Assembly: GCA_946616835.1 (NCBI GenBank)
Contig: CAMOJK010000010.1
Coordinates: 1-44,810, forward strand
DNA length: 44,810 nucleotides
Direction: 5' to 3'
Origin: an uncultured Lachnospiraceae bacterium
Lineage (GTDB): Bacteria; Bacillota; Clostridia; Lachnospirales; Lachnospiraceae
Shown here: positions 36,808 through 44,810 of the stretch, piece by piece
Position numbering within the stretch: position 1 is the stretch's first letter
Layout of the letters: every line of letters starts with the position of its first letter
Position numbers and translations under genes: made by a program
The notes under the pieces: model-generated
The model's input: the letters and a program-made list of their open reading frames with translations, nothing else
Databases searched by the model: none
What the model was told of the DNA's origin: nothing

Positions 36808-37791
36808 CTACCGATCCAGTATCTTCCTCACCTGCTCATGATACTCATCGGCGTGCCTGCATTTCTTTATGGCGTCAAGCTGCTTTGAGTACTCCGGGTA
36901 CATGCTGCCCATATGAAACCACAGTTCCTTCATCTTGAATAAAACATCGCGCTCACCTGAGAAAATTTCGCTGTACTCCCGCCAAAGTGTATCAACAAAT
37001 TCACGCATTAACTCATTGTCAGGACGAGTCGGGTCCGAAATAACATCAACTTTCTCTGAATCTACGGATTCAACATCGACTGACTGTCTTCTTATTTCCT
37101 TCGCCAGTGCCGGATTAGACACTAGCCCTCTTCCTATCATTATGTGCTGCACATCGGAAAACATATCACATATCCTGAATGCATCTTCCGGAGTTCTGAT
37201 GTCTCCGTTATAACACACCGGACACGACAGCTTACCTTTCATTATCCGGAATGCATCAAGATCAGGGACTCCGGAATAAAAATCCTGCCGCACCCTTGGA
37301 TGAATGACCACTTCACAGAAAGGGTAATTCGCATAGAGTTCTCCCAGGTACTCAGCTTCATCAGGGCTGTTAAACCCTATTCTTGTTTTAACGGAAATCT
37401 TCGGAAGGTCAGTGGCGGAAAAAATCCCATCCAGAAAACACTCCAGAGCATAGGTATCCGCTAAGAGTCCGGATCCCTTTTTCTTGGTCACCACAGTTGA
37501 AGCCGGACAACCGAGATTAAGATTGACTTCCTCGTAACCGGCATCCGCTATTGTTTTTGCCGCCCATACGAAATCCTCTGCTTTTCCGGTCAGCACCTGT
37601 GGAACAAGGCATGGATCATAGGGAAGAAACTCCCTGGTCTCCCTGTGCTTGAATTTATGATTTTTATTTGCAGCCAGGAAAGGCGAATAATACCGGTCCA
37701 CGCCACCGAAGAATTCACGATGAACCCTCCGGTATGTAGGACCGGTAATTCCTTCCATAGGTGCAAAGCTTATGGTTTTGATCACTCTCAT
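36808..37791 (-). CDS. tRNA-dihydrouridine synthase
   Basis: Flavin enzyme reducing uridine to dihydrouridine in tRNA. The start SFAPMEGITGPTYRR and the catalytic cysteine in NLNLGCPASTV (about residue 95) with the following lysines define the Dus family. The FMN-phosphate loop is seen in NGDIRTPEDA and MIGRGLVSNPAL. The length of 327 is normal. The ribosome binding site is weak (GAAGAAAG). It lies 90 bases after the condensation-type gene, with a possible hairpin between them. Confidence 0.92.
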   Translation of the reverse strand: MRVIKTISFAPMEGITGPTYRRVHREFFGGVDRYYSPFLAANKNHKFKHRETREFLPYDPCLVPQVLTGKAEDFVWAAKTIADAGYEEVNLNLGCPASTVVTKKKGSGLLADTYALECFLDGIFSATDLPKISVKTRIGFNSPDEAEYLGELYANYPFCEVVIHPRVRQDFYSGVPDLDAFRIMKGKLSCPVCYNGDIRTPEDAFRICDMFSDVQHIMIGRGLVSNPALAKEIRRQSVDVESVDSEKVDVISDPTRPDNELMREFVDTLWREYSEIFSGERDVLFKMKELWFHMGSMYPEYSKQLDAIKKCRHADEYHEQVRKILDR

Positions 37792-37859
37792 TTACTTAAC
37801 TTTCTTCAACCCAAATGCGTTTTATTTTAACACTTTGTACTGTCAAAAAATACATCCCT

Positions 37860-37872
37860 GCCGCAATGCGGC
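37860..37872 (-). terminator. Weak hairpin after the condensation-type gene
   Basis: GCCGC and GCGGC pair around a three-base loop on the minus strand, followed nine bases later by TTTTTT. The stem is short, so it is a weak terminator candidate for the NRPS operon. Confidence 0.4.
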
Positions 37873-37880
37873 CGCGAACT

Positions 37881-39161
37881 TTATTTCACAGGTATTTCAT
37901 GCTTTGGCAGTCTCTTGGGAAACGGACCCTCAATCGTAGACGGAATACCAACCTTCTCAAGTTCTTCCCGGAAGAGATTTACGTACTTATCTGTTTTTAT
38001 AAGCTGCATGAAGCCGACATAAATCTTATCTGCCATGGCGGTAATCTCTATCGTAAAATGGCCTTCGATAACAAAAACAAAAAACTCAACATAATCCGCC
38101 AGTTCACCCCAATCCATCAGCCCCGTATAATTGGCAACAAAGCTTCCATGCTGTGCATCCTTTCCGGTGGCAAGGCTGTGTTTTTCCATATACTTCCTTT
38201 TGGCCTTAAGGCCGTGCTGTTTGTCGATCTCTTCATACAGTTCAAACAGTTCTTTTACCTGTGCATGGCTGACAGTCGGGTCTGTCTGAAGAATAATCTG
38301 TCCTCTGGTTCTTGTTCCCAGTTTTTCCAGATCACCTTTTAAACTTTCTCTGTCATAGTCCACATACACATGGCTTAAAAAATCACAATGTGTATTTGGA
38401 AGCCCGACACTCTCTCGCGGATTATGCGCCGCCTCTCCCACAATAACCCTGTCTTTCTCGGGAAACACCCTGTCTAAAGTCCTTGCAAACATAATGAAGA
38501 ATAAAGAAAGCACACTAGAGTCATTCATTTTCGAGACTTTCAGAAGGTCCTGCTGATTGACGGTAATGACCATATAATTCGGATCTCTTTTTATCGGAAC
38601 AAATACACTCGTAAGGTAATCCATGCCAAGAACCGGAGCTTTTTTAAATTTTCTTTTATAGATTGGCTCTTCCGTTGTCAGCATATCCATTGTGGGTTCC
38701 TCAGTCTCACCCGGAAGAAAGTCACTGTCCGTTTTTCTGATTTCCGGTGCCAGGGGCTCCACATTGTATTTTTCTTTTACATACTCATATACATTTGTCA
38801 TAACCCACGGCTGAAAGCCTCTTCCGCCGCACATGGCATGGCTTATGTTGAAAAAGATATCCTTTCCAGCGCAGTCCACAAAAAGCAGATGATCGTTTAT
38901 GCTCTTGCTTCCAATCATCGGCAGTTTTTCGACCGTAGGCATCACAACAATCTTCTTATCGTTCGGAACGAGAATATACCCTCCATCCTCATCAACAGCC
39001 ACTCTGACAGCAAAGTAAGGATATCGCTTAATCGCTGCGTTAACTGCTTTATCCAGTATGTTTATATCGACTTCATCCTTCATTCTGACATGAATGCGGA
39101 CAGTATGTGCAAAATATTTCTCGCTCTGATATAGTCTGTATGTATCAATGCTGTATTTCAC
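37881..39161 (-). CDS. Stand-alone condensation-type acyltransferase
   Basis: Member of the chloramphenicol-acetyltransferase/condensation fold (also labelled alcohol acetyltransferase-like). The active-site histidine is in FNISHAMCGGRGF; the usual HHxxxDG is altered, with serine for the first histidine and glycine for the aspartate. A second-half motif with NPRESVGLPNTHCDFLSHVYVDYD resembles the latch region. There is no adenylation or carrier domain. The start is a GTG with GGGAGGG upstream. As the last gene of the deoC-NRPS-MATE operon it is the likely releasing or tailoring acyltransferase. Activity with the altered motif is plausible but unproven. Confidence 0.78.
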   Translation of the reverse strand: MKYSIDTYRLYQSEKYFAHTVRIHVRMKDEVDINILDKAVNAAIKRYPYFAVRVAVDEDGGYILVPNDKKIVVMPTVEKLPMIGSKSINDHLLFVDCAGKDIFFNISHAMCGGRGFQPWVMTNVYEYVKEKYNVEPLAPEIRKTDSDFLPGETEEPTMDMLTTEEPIYKRKFKKAPVLGMDYLTSVFVPIKRDPNYMVITVNQQDLLKVSKMNDSSVLSLFFIMFARTLDRVFPEKDRVIVGEAAHNPRESVGLPNTHCDFLSHVYVDYDRESLKGDLEKLGTRTRGQIILQTDPTVSHAQVKELFELYEEIDKQHGLKAKRKYMEKHSLATGKDAQHGSFVANYTGLMDWGELADYVEFFVFVIEGHFTIEITAMADKIYVGFMQLIKTDKYVNLFREELEKVGIPSTIEGPFPKRLPKHEIPVK

Positions 39162-39172
39162 TTTTTCCCTCC

Positions 39173-39223
39173 CTATTCTTCATAAATCCATTCCGAAGGT
39201 CCGGCTGCCAATGGATTATACAT
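39173..39223 (-). CDS. Possible 16-aa peptide ORF between MATE and condensation genes
   Basis: ATG to TAG reading MYNPLAAGPSEWIYEE, preceded by AGGA five bases upstream. It fills most of the only sizeable gap in the operon (78 bases). The same DNA contains an inverted repeat (AATCCATT 39185-39192 with AATGGATT 39210-39217), so the alternative is a purely structural mRNA hairpin. No similarity is claimed. Confidence 0.3.
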   Translation of the reverse strand: MYNPLAAGPSEWIYEE

Positions 39224-39239
39224 TGCATTCCTGTCTTCT

Positions 39240-40964
39240 TTATTCCTCATTTTTATTGAAGCGGATCATATTGCGGTTATAACCTGTAGTAGTCTGATAT
39301 GCCTTTTCTTTGTGTGATTCCATCAGACCGCTCAGGATGAAACCACTCAGGCCGTCAATCTTTAAGTCAGGATCGGTAATATCAAATACCTTTCCCGCAT
39401 CGCGTTCTATCAACAGAACAGATCCCTCATCAAAAAGCAGCGATATTTCCGCCAATACAGGGCTTTTACTGTCTTTATTCTTTTCAATAATAGTCAGACC
39501 GATCTCTTCGGTAAACAACGCTGCCCTCATAGACTGTTTTTTTGAGTATCCCCTCTCGTTCATAGTATTCTGCACCTTTTCGGAAAGCTCGGAACACATC
39601 TCAGGAGTAAAAACACCGTCAAACACAACTATATCCGCATGCTTTGGAACCAGCAGACCAGGAAAGCTCGCTTTACCATATCGCCACCTGATGTATATCG
39701 AGGTAATGATAAGGGCAAGTACAGGAGACAGCGCAAACGCTGCCCACAACCCTGTCTGTCCCAATATAAACGATCCCACAACCGGCAGCACGGAATAAAG
39801 CACTCCATCCTTAATTAATGTTACTCCTACTGCTAATCCCACCCGGTCGATCAGCATATAATATGAAGTCATCAGAGATACCATACTGCAGAAGATCAAT
39901 CCGAATGATACGATCCTGACAGCCACAACAGTAGGTTCCAGAGCTGCTCCTTCCCTGATGCCAAACAAACCACAGAACTGTCTGGTCAACAGTAATATCA
40001 GCAGACCTGCTATCAAGCCTTCAGCAACCGCAGCCATCTTTGCCGCATTCATCACACGTTTTATCATGACATTGTTACCCTCGCCCAGATACGTGCCAAG
40101 CAAAGGCTGAATTGCCAGACCGACTCCGTCCATAACAACGCTGAACTCCAGAAGACTGATAACAACAGCAAGAGTGATAAGTCCGATTTCGCCATAACGG
40201 GCTGATACATGCGCTATCAGGACATAATCCGCAATAGCCCAGCAGATATAAATAACCGCATCAACAGCGCTGAATCTTACTGCCTGAAGGATATCACTGA
40301 TGGATAAGTGCCATGTAAACTTAAGCGTATTGCATTTTCGGAAGAAATGCACAATAACAGGTATCAGACCGAAAACATTGCCTGCTATTGTGCCCCAAAT
40401 GATTCCCTGCATTCCGAAAAATCTGACAAGTACCAGTGAAAGAGCGATGTTGCCTGCTATCTGAAGAACATATGATATGTTAGTACAGGTTTCATCACCA
40501 TCTGTGTAGACCATATTTCCTAAATAGGAATTCAGTATGGTGAATACAGCACAAAGCGGAGTCCACTTATAGTATTCCGAAGCGAGCTCATATATTTCGC
40601 CCGATACACCGTTTATATCAAAATACAGATCTTTCCCCAGCCAAAGTATAACAGAACTAAACAACGCTACCGCCACATTCAGGATCAGTCCCTGTCCGAA
40701 CAGCTCATCAGCATGCTTCTTGTTCATTGCTCCGATGGATCTGCTGTATAGGATACCTGTACCTATCGAGGTAATATTAGCAAAGAACGTTGTTATTCCG
40801 GTAACCGGCGTTATCGCATTTATTGCAGCAACACCGTTTTCGCCGATAAACAATCCTGCGATAATGCTGTCACATAACAGCATCACATAGATTATCGCCA
40901 TCGTAAAAGTACCGGACAACAACATGGATCGGAATTTAATCTCGCAGAATCCACGTTTTCTCAT
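39240..40964 (-). CDS. MATE-family transporter with degenerate GHKL-like C-terminal domain
   Basis: About 440 residues form a MATE exporter of about 12 helices (LLCDSIIAGLFIGENGVAAIN near the start). The last about 125 residues resemble the same RsbW-like ATPase domain as the protein at 26375-28111. The correspondence is TEEIGLTIIEKN for the N-box (Glu kept, Asn replaced by Thr), RDAGKVFDITD for G1, DGLSGFILSGLM for the glycine-rich G2, and NRNMIRFN at the end. The loss of Asn and of the GIG glycines suggests that it no longer binds Mg-ATP. Its ATG overlaps the NRPS stop (ATGA), with AGGAGG ten bases upstream. It probably exports, or senses, the peptide product. Confidence 0.85.
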   Translation of the reverse strand: MRKRGFCEIKFRSMLLSGTFTMAIIYVMLLCDSIIAGLFIGENGVAAINAITPVTGITTFFANITSIGTGILYSRSIGAMNKKHADELFGQGLILNVAVALFSSVILWLGKDLYFDINGVSGEIYELASEYYKWTPLCAVFTILNSYLGNMVYTDGDETCTNISYVLQIAGNIALSLVLVRFFGMQGIIWGTIAGNVFGLIPVIVHFFRKCNTLKFTWHLSISDILQAVRFSAVDAVIYICWAIADYVLIAHVSARYGEIGLITLAVVISLLEFSVVMDGVGLAIQPLLGTYLGEGNNVMIKRVMNAAKMAAVAEGLIAGLLILLLTRQFCGLFGIREGAALEPTVVAVRIVSFGLIFCSMVSLMTSYYMLIDRVGLAVGVTLIKDGVLYSVLPVVGSFILGQTGLWAAFALSPVLALIITSIYIRWRYGKASFPGLLVPKHADIVVFDGVFTPEMCSELSEKVQNTMNERGYSKKQSMRAALFTEEIGLTIIEKNKDSKSPVLAEISLLFDEGSVLLIERDAGKVFDITDPDLKIDGLSGFILSGLMESHKEKAYQTTTGYNRNMIRFNKNEE

Positions 40965-43891
40965 ATATTAGTGACCTCCTTAACACAAATATCCGGACAA
41001 TCCCTGTAATTTATGAGTTTCCCCGCAATAGTTCTGATCAAAGCGCCATATTGTTCAATTGTTTCCGGCTTATATAAACTGTCTGCATAGTCAAGATAAA
41101 GACCGGGTTCATCTCCTCTTGTCGTAATCTCAACATCAAGAGACGTCTGAGATGCCCTGTTTTTTATCTCAAGCTCTATCTCGTCGAACTGATGCTGCCA
41201 ACCCTCCGAGAGAGCCCTTACATCATCCTGAAGCATGAAACAAATACAGTCATCCTTCACCGGAGACACATAAGTTGAACTGACAAATGAGCAGGAATTG
41301 TATTTTATGGAATTATTCAACTGTTCTTTTATATCGGTCAGCATTTCTTTCATCGTAAGATCATCTGTGACTGAAAGTGCCAGCGGCAAAGTGTAGAACA
41401 ACATGCCAATACTGTTCATGGAATTGAGGTCTTTTCTTCCGTTGTAGATCCAGGTGATCATGACATCGTCAGTGTTAGTTACGGCACTTAGTGCGAGAAG
41501 TCCGGCCATAAGGAACAAACCGTTCCTTCCTATCCCGGTAGCAGCTTCAAATGCCATATAATCATCATCGGTAAAATGCAGGTCAATATCTATATCACTT
41601 GCACGATTTTCGTCATAAGCAAAATCATACGGAAGATTACGGATCCATTTCGTCCCTGTATAATGTTTTTCAAAATATGACTTTGCCTCATCATATAATG
41701 AACTGTTCAGCTCTTTCTCACGCTGTGCAATAACATAATAATAGTAATCAGGCTCAGGCTCCTTACCAGACAGACACTTTTGCAGATTACTCATAAACAG
41801 CCAGTAAGACGTACCATCAAAAATCAAATGGTGAACATCAAAGAATATGTAATTCCCGGACGGAGCACTGAAAACCCTGCTCCTCCATAGCAGGCAGTCA
41901 GTGACCTCACCGAATGGCTGCACCAGATTCCTGCGAATGTTCTCAAGTTCTTCGTCTGAAACCTTCTCCACAATGATTTCCCGGAACAACTCGGGAGCAT
42001 ACCTTTGCTTATACTCTCCGTTCTCATAATAGAATATGGTCATGAGAGCAGAGTGATTTAGTATGGTTTTATTAATTGCTGCTGCAAGGTCTTTGGCATC
42101 AACATCATTAAATCTGCACAGGCCCGGATTGTTATACATAACAGTATCAGGCGTATACAGCTCATAGTTCAATATATACTGCTGCTCCACAGTCAATTGA
42201 TGAGGCCTTGACATAGATTCTGAATTGACCTGTGCAGGAGACTCATGTGTCCGGCAGGTTTTGTTCAAATAATGTCTGACAATGCCCGAAACAGTACATC
42301 CAAAATAGATGTCTTCAAAGGTAAGCCCGCTTAATCCGGTCTCAACGATCAACTTCATTGAAGATAATGAATCTCCTCCAAGAAGGAAGAAATCATCATT
42401 TATCCCAACTTTCTTTATCCTCAGCACTTTCTGCATTGCATCGCATATTATCTTCTCTGTCTCATTGGTTGGCGGAGCATACTCTTTCATGCAGTCAGTA
42501 ACAGAAGGTTTGGGAAGTGCATTTCTGTTCATCTTACCGTTATGCAGACGCGGGATCGAATCAACCTTTATAAAATATGAAGGCAGCATGTAATAGGGAA
42601 GAATCCTGCCAAGTTTCTCACGCAGCTCAGCTATTCCGATTTCAACATTCCCCAGATGATATGCGCAAAGATGCATTCCATTTTTGTCATTAAAACTTCT
42701 GACCGCTGTCCATTCAAGATCCGTAACACGCTTAATAGCCTCTTCGACTTCCGTCGGTTCAACTCTTTTACCATTGATCTTTATTGTATCGCTGATCCTT
42801 CCAATTATCTGATACTGCCCATCACTCATTTGTCTGGCAAGATCTCCACTGTGGAAAACACCGTTTATAAAATTCTCTTCAGTCTGATTGATATACCCCC
42901 TCGTAAACGGAGCATCAAAACAAAGCTCACCTGCCTCGCCTTTTTCGACCGGATTGCCATCTTCATCCAAAAGATATACACCGACATCATACTGAGGCAG
43001 TCCGACAGGTGCTGTGTCATTAGGCTTATCCAGCACAGATACCAATAACCCGCAGGCCGTCTCGCTGCTGCAATATCCATTAAACACTGTCATTTCGGAA
43101 GGATCCTTCCAGATACCATGTGCCGGTTCAGAAGAAAGAATGACCTTTTTAAGGTAAGGACCGAAGTCTTTTTGTATCCTGAACAGCGATGGTGGGAAAA
43201 ATGCCAGAGTTACTTTGTTCTCCACTAAAAACCTCATTATTTTCAGTGGATCTTTTGACACAGAATAAGGAGCAATCAAAAGCTTCGTCCCTATCATGAG
43301 GCTAATGATCATAAACATGATCGAAGCTACAAAGTTCATCGGGAAGTACAATAAAATAATGTCGCTCCTCTTACTTATGGAAACGCCATTCCAACGGTAT
43401 GATGCAAATGTGATCGGTATCCTGCCGTATTCATGCAAAACACCTTTCGGATTTCCGCTGGTCCCTGATGTATATACCGCAAATGCCGCTGCATGAGGAT
43501 CCAAAGGTTCATGTCCTTCAAGCGGTTCACAGCACCGTATCTCCTTCCATGCCTTTTCATCAAGGACAAAAGCACAGTTGCAGTCTTTTTCAATATATTC
43601 GATCCTTTCAACAGGATCATGATCCTCGATGATCACCGCCGCAGCACCTGTTTTCCAAATACCCCAAAGAGCTACAGCAATAGCAACTCCTCTGGGAAGG
43701 AGTATGCATATCATATCCTCTTTGCCGAATCCCTTGTTCTTAAGATACCTGTAAACCTTTGCGGAACTGCGGTCCAATTCCTGTACTGTCATATCGGTTT
43801 CTGCCGGACCTTCACTTAGGATCACATGATCCGGACACTCTCTTAACAGCGCATCATATCTTTCAAATATGTTAGTCTCCTCAGCTTTCAT
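40961..43891 (-). CDS. Nonribosomal peptide synthetase, A-T-C
   Basis: Single-module synthetase of 976 residues. The adenylation domain (about 1-475) has core A3 YTSGTSGNPKGV, A5 GYCSSETACG, A7 FHSGDLA, A8 GRISDTIKINGKRVEPTE and A10 NGKMNRNALPKP (catalytic lysine). The carrier domain has DDFFLLGGDSLSS with the phosphopantetheine serine. The condensation domain (about 575-970) has HHLIFDG. There is no thioesterase, reductase or epimerase domain. In the A4 region the usual FDxS aspartate that grips the alpha-amino group is not seen (PMNFVASIMF), suggesting a non-standard acyl substrate. The start is ATG 43891, overlapping the deoC stop by four bases; GTG 43909 is less likely. Confidence 0.92.
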   Translation of the reverse strand: MKAEETNIFERYDALLRECPDHVILSEGPAETDMTVQELDRSSAKVYRYLKNKGFGKEDMICILLPRGVAIAVALWGIWKTGAAAVIIEDHDPVERIEYIEKDCNCAFVLDEKAWKEIRCCEPLEGHEPLDPHAAAFAVYTSGTSGNPKGVLHEYGRIPITFASYRWNGVSISKRSDIILLYFPMNFVASIMFMIISLMIGTKLLIAPYSVSKDPLKIMRFLVENKVTLAFFPPSLFRIQKDFGPYLKKVILSSEPAHGIWKDPSEMTVFNGYCSSETACGLLVSVLDKPNDTAPVGLPQYDVGVYLLDEDGNPVEKGEAGELCFDAPFTRGYINQTEENFINGVFHSGDLARQMSDGQYQIIGRISDTIKINGKRVEPTEVEEAIKRVTDLEWTAVRSFNDKNGMHLCAYHLGNVEIGIAELREKLGRILPYYMLPSYFIKVDSIPRLHNGKMNRNALPKPSVTDCMKEYAPPTNETEKIICDAMQKVLRIKKVGINDDFFLLGGDSLSSMKLIVETGLSGLTFEDIYFGCTVSGIVRHYLNKTCRTHESPAQVNSESMSRPHQLTVEQQYILNYELYTPDTVMYNNPGLCRFNDVDAKDLAAAINKTILNHSALMTIFYYENGEYKQRYAPELFREIIVEKVSDEELENIRRNLVQPFGEVTDCLLWRSRVFSAPSGNYIFFDVHHLIFDGTSYWLFMSNLQKCLSGKEPEPDYYYYVIAQREKELNSSLYDEAKSYFEKHYTGTKWIRNLPYDFAYDENRASDIDIDLHFTDDDYMAFEAATGIGRNGLFLMAGLLALSAVTNTDDVMITWIYNGRKDLNSMNSIGMLFYTLPLALSVTDDLTMKEMLTDIKEQLNNSIKYNSCSFVSSTYVSPVKDDCICFMLQDDVRALSEGWQHQFDEIELEIKNRASQTSLDVEITTRGDEPGLYLDYADSLYKPETIEQYGALIRTIAGKLINYRDCPDICVKEVTNI

Positions 43892-44568
43892 AAGCAGTAA
43901 ATCTCCCACAAAAGCGGAGCTACGGCAGAAGATCCAATCCTGTCTGCACCGGAATCAACCATAGCCACGGCATCTTCAATGGTGCGGATCCCGCCGGCTG
44001 CCTTTATCTTCACATCAGGACCGATATTTTCCTTAAAAAGCTTTATATCATCAATGACTGCTCCGGCAGTACCGAATCCGGTGGAGGTTTTGATATAGTC
44101 TGCACCTGTGTCCGTCACTATATGGCAAAGTTCTGTCTTTTCCTTTTCATTCAGATAGCAGGTTTCCACAATGACCTTGAGTATTTTATTTGCAGTTACT
44201 TTCCTCATAGCACTGATCTCATTACTTACTGCATCGAAGTCACCGTTTTTTACATCAGTGACATTGATCACCATATCGATTTCATCAGCTCCCTGCATGA
44301 GGGCATTTTCTGTTTCGAACAGTTTAACCGCACCTGTTGAATATCCCAGAGGAAATCCGATGACCGTGCAGATTTTCAGCGTATCAGCGTAAGCTTCCTT
44401 AACTTTTTTTACATAACCGGGTGGTATGCAGACGGAAGCCGTCTTGTATAAAACAGCTTCATCGCAGAGGGACTTTATATCTTCCCATGTAGCAAAGGCT
44501 TTTAACTGGGTGTGGTCTATCCTACTCATAATGTCTATTGCTTTTTCTTTGGTAATTACATTTTCCAT
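43888..44568 (-). CDS. deoC: Deoxyribose-phosphate aldolase
   Basis: Class I aldolase cleaving 2-deoxyribose-5-phosphate into acetaldehyde and glyceraldehyde-3-phosphate. The Schiff-base lysine is Lys160 in YIKTSTGFG; Lys189 in KIKAAGGIR and Asp98 in DEIDMV complete the catalytic set. The 226-residue length is normal. GGGAGG precedes the ATG, and an extended -10 box lies at 44601-44609. Normally it belongs to nucleoside salvage operons, but no deoA, deoB or transporter is nearby. Instead it heads the NRPS operon, its stop overlapping the synthetase start (ATGA). Confidence 0.94.
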   Translation of the reverse strand: MENVITKEKAIDIMSRIDHTQLKAFATWEDIKSLCDEAVLYKTASVCIPPGYVKKVKEAYADTLKICTVIGFPLGYSTGAVKLFETENALMQGADEIDMVINVTDVKNGDFDAVSNEISAMRKVTANKILKVIVETCYLNEKEKTELCHIVTDTGADYIKTSTGFGTAGAVIDDIKLFKENIGPDVKIKAAGGIRTIEDAVAMVDSGADRIGSSAVAPLLWEIYCL

Positions 44569-44600
44569 GATGCTCCTCCCGGGATATTGTTTTCGTTGAT

Positions 44601-44609
44601 ATTATACCA
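44601..44609 (-). promoter_or_regulatory. Extended -10 promoter of the deoC-NRPS operon
   Basis: Minus-strand TGGTATAAT matches TGnTATAAT, 33 bases before the deoC ATG. The -35 region is weak. The remaining bases to 44810 show no gene that I can support. Confidence 0.5.
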
Positions 44610-44810
44610 TAATGTACCGCTAACTTTCTCACACCGGTAGCGCATCTTACGGCAGTGCCGTTCGCCATGCTCACCTAAAACACCGTCAGACAAGACTACA
44701 CGCGGGGGAAGTTTTAGTTAGTAAATCAACTATGATGTATGGCCTATACTGAAGTTCTGTGAAAGATCTTTGACGAAATGTTGAAAACAGGGTTAGTGTA
44801 TTCATGAAAA

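Noticed and set aside
43891-43909. GTG start giving a six-residue longer synthetase
   Set aside because: The ATG overlapping the deoC stop has GGGAG at suitable spacing and fits the coupled layout of the operon.
44803-44810. Start codon ATGAAAA at the right edge
   Set aside because: Only a few bases are present and no good ribosome binding site precedes it.

Overview
The window looks like a stretch of chromosome from an anaerobic Firmicute, most probably a Lachnospiraceae member (Butyrivibrio/Roseburia-like). This rests on moderate GC, strong AGGAGG-type ribosome binding sites with some GTG/TTG starts, and gene families typical of that group. Examples are a secreted protein ending in ADVR...HF..G.AEGR repeats, a fused GldF-GldG transporter subunit, an Rpn/PD-(D/E)XK nuclease and MATE proteins with extra C-terminal domains. 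The assignment is inference from protein content only. I saw no rRNA, tRNA, CRISPR array or insertion sequence.

Region 1 (1-12.7 kb), all on the minus strand: guaA; an unrecognised protein; a sirtuin-like protein with a degenerate NAD pocket; a secreted repeat protein; a lipoprotein and a membrane-anchored protein with overlapping genes; an iron-type alcohol dehydrogenase; and a Gld-type ABC exporter (ATPase plus permease/GldG fusion). A plus-strand gene at 12.9 kb encodes a LacI-type sugar-binding domain fused to GGDEF.

Region 2 (14.9-20.9 kb), minus strand: an aconitase-family hydratase is followed by a compact four-gene set, namely a NeuB-like synthase without its SAF domain, a Gfo/Idh/MocA dehydrogenase, a NeuA/PtmB-like CMP-sugar synthetase and a PtmA-like SDR. 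This resembles part of a nonulosonate (legionaminate-like) pathway, but the UDP-sugar steps are absent here.

Region 3 (21-26.2 kb): housekeeping and envelope genes, namely undecaprenyl-diphosphatase, aminotransferase, cardiolipin synthase, D-2-hydroxyacid dehydrogenase and a tiny cysteine-rich protein.

Region 4 (26.3-31.5 kb): a plus-strand operon of a MATE transporter fused to a GHKL/RsbW-type ATPase domain, a PyrK-like iron-sulfur flavoprotein reductase with a nine-cysteine N-terminus, and an FAD oxidoreductase with an internal CxxCxxxC. It converges on, and overlaps, a patatin-like lipase operon.

Region 5 (31.7-37.8 kb): central metabolism and stand-alone genes (pgi, a ROK fructokinase, a GNAT acetyltransferase, an Rpn nuclease, a Nudix hydrolase and a tRNA-dihydrouridine synthase).

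Region 6 (37.9-44.6 kb): a tightly coupled minus-strand operon, deoC - A-T-C nonribosomal peptide synthetase - second MATE/ATPase-like fusion - stand-alone condensation-type acyltransferase. The first three genes overlap by ATGA. A possible 16-codon ORF lies in the one real gap.

The best candidate for an undescribed system is the pair of MATE-GHKL fusions. One has an intact ATP-binding site and sits beside redox flavoenzymes; the other has a degenerate site and sits inside an NRPS operon headed by deoC. The idea that the soluble domain senses or gates export of a small molecule made by the neighbouring enzymes is inference.
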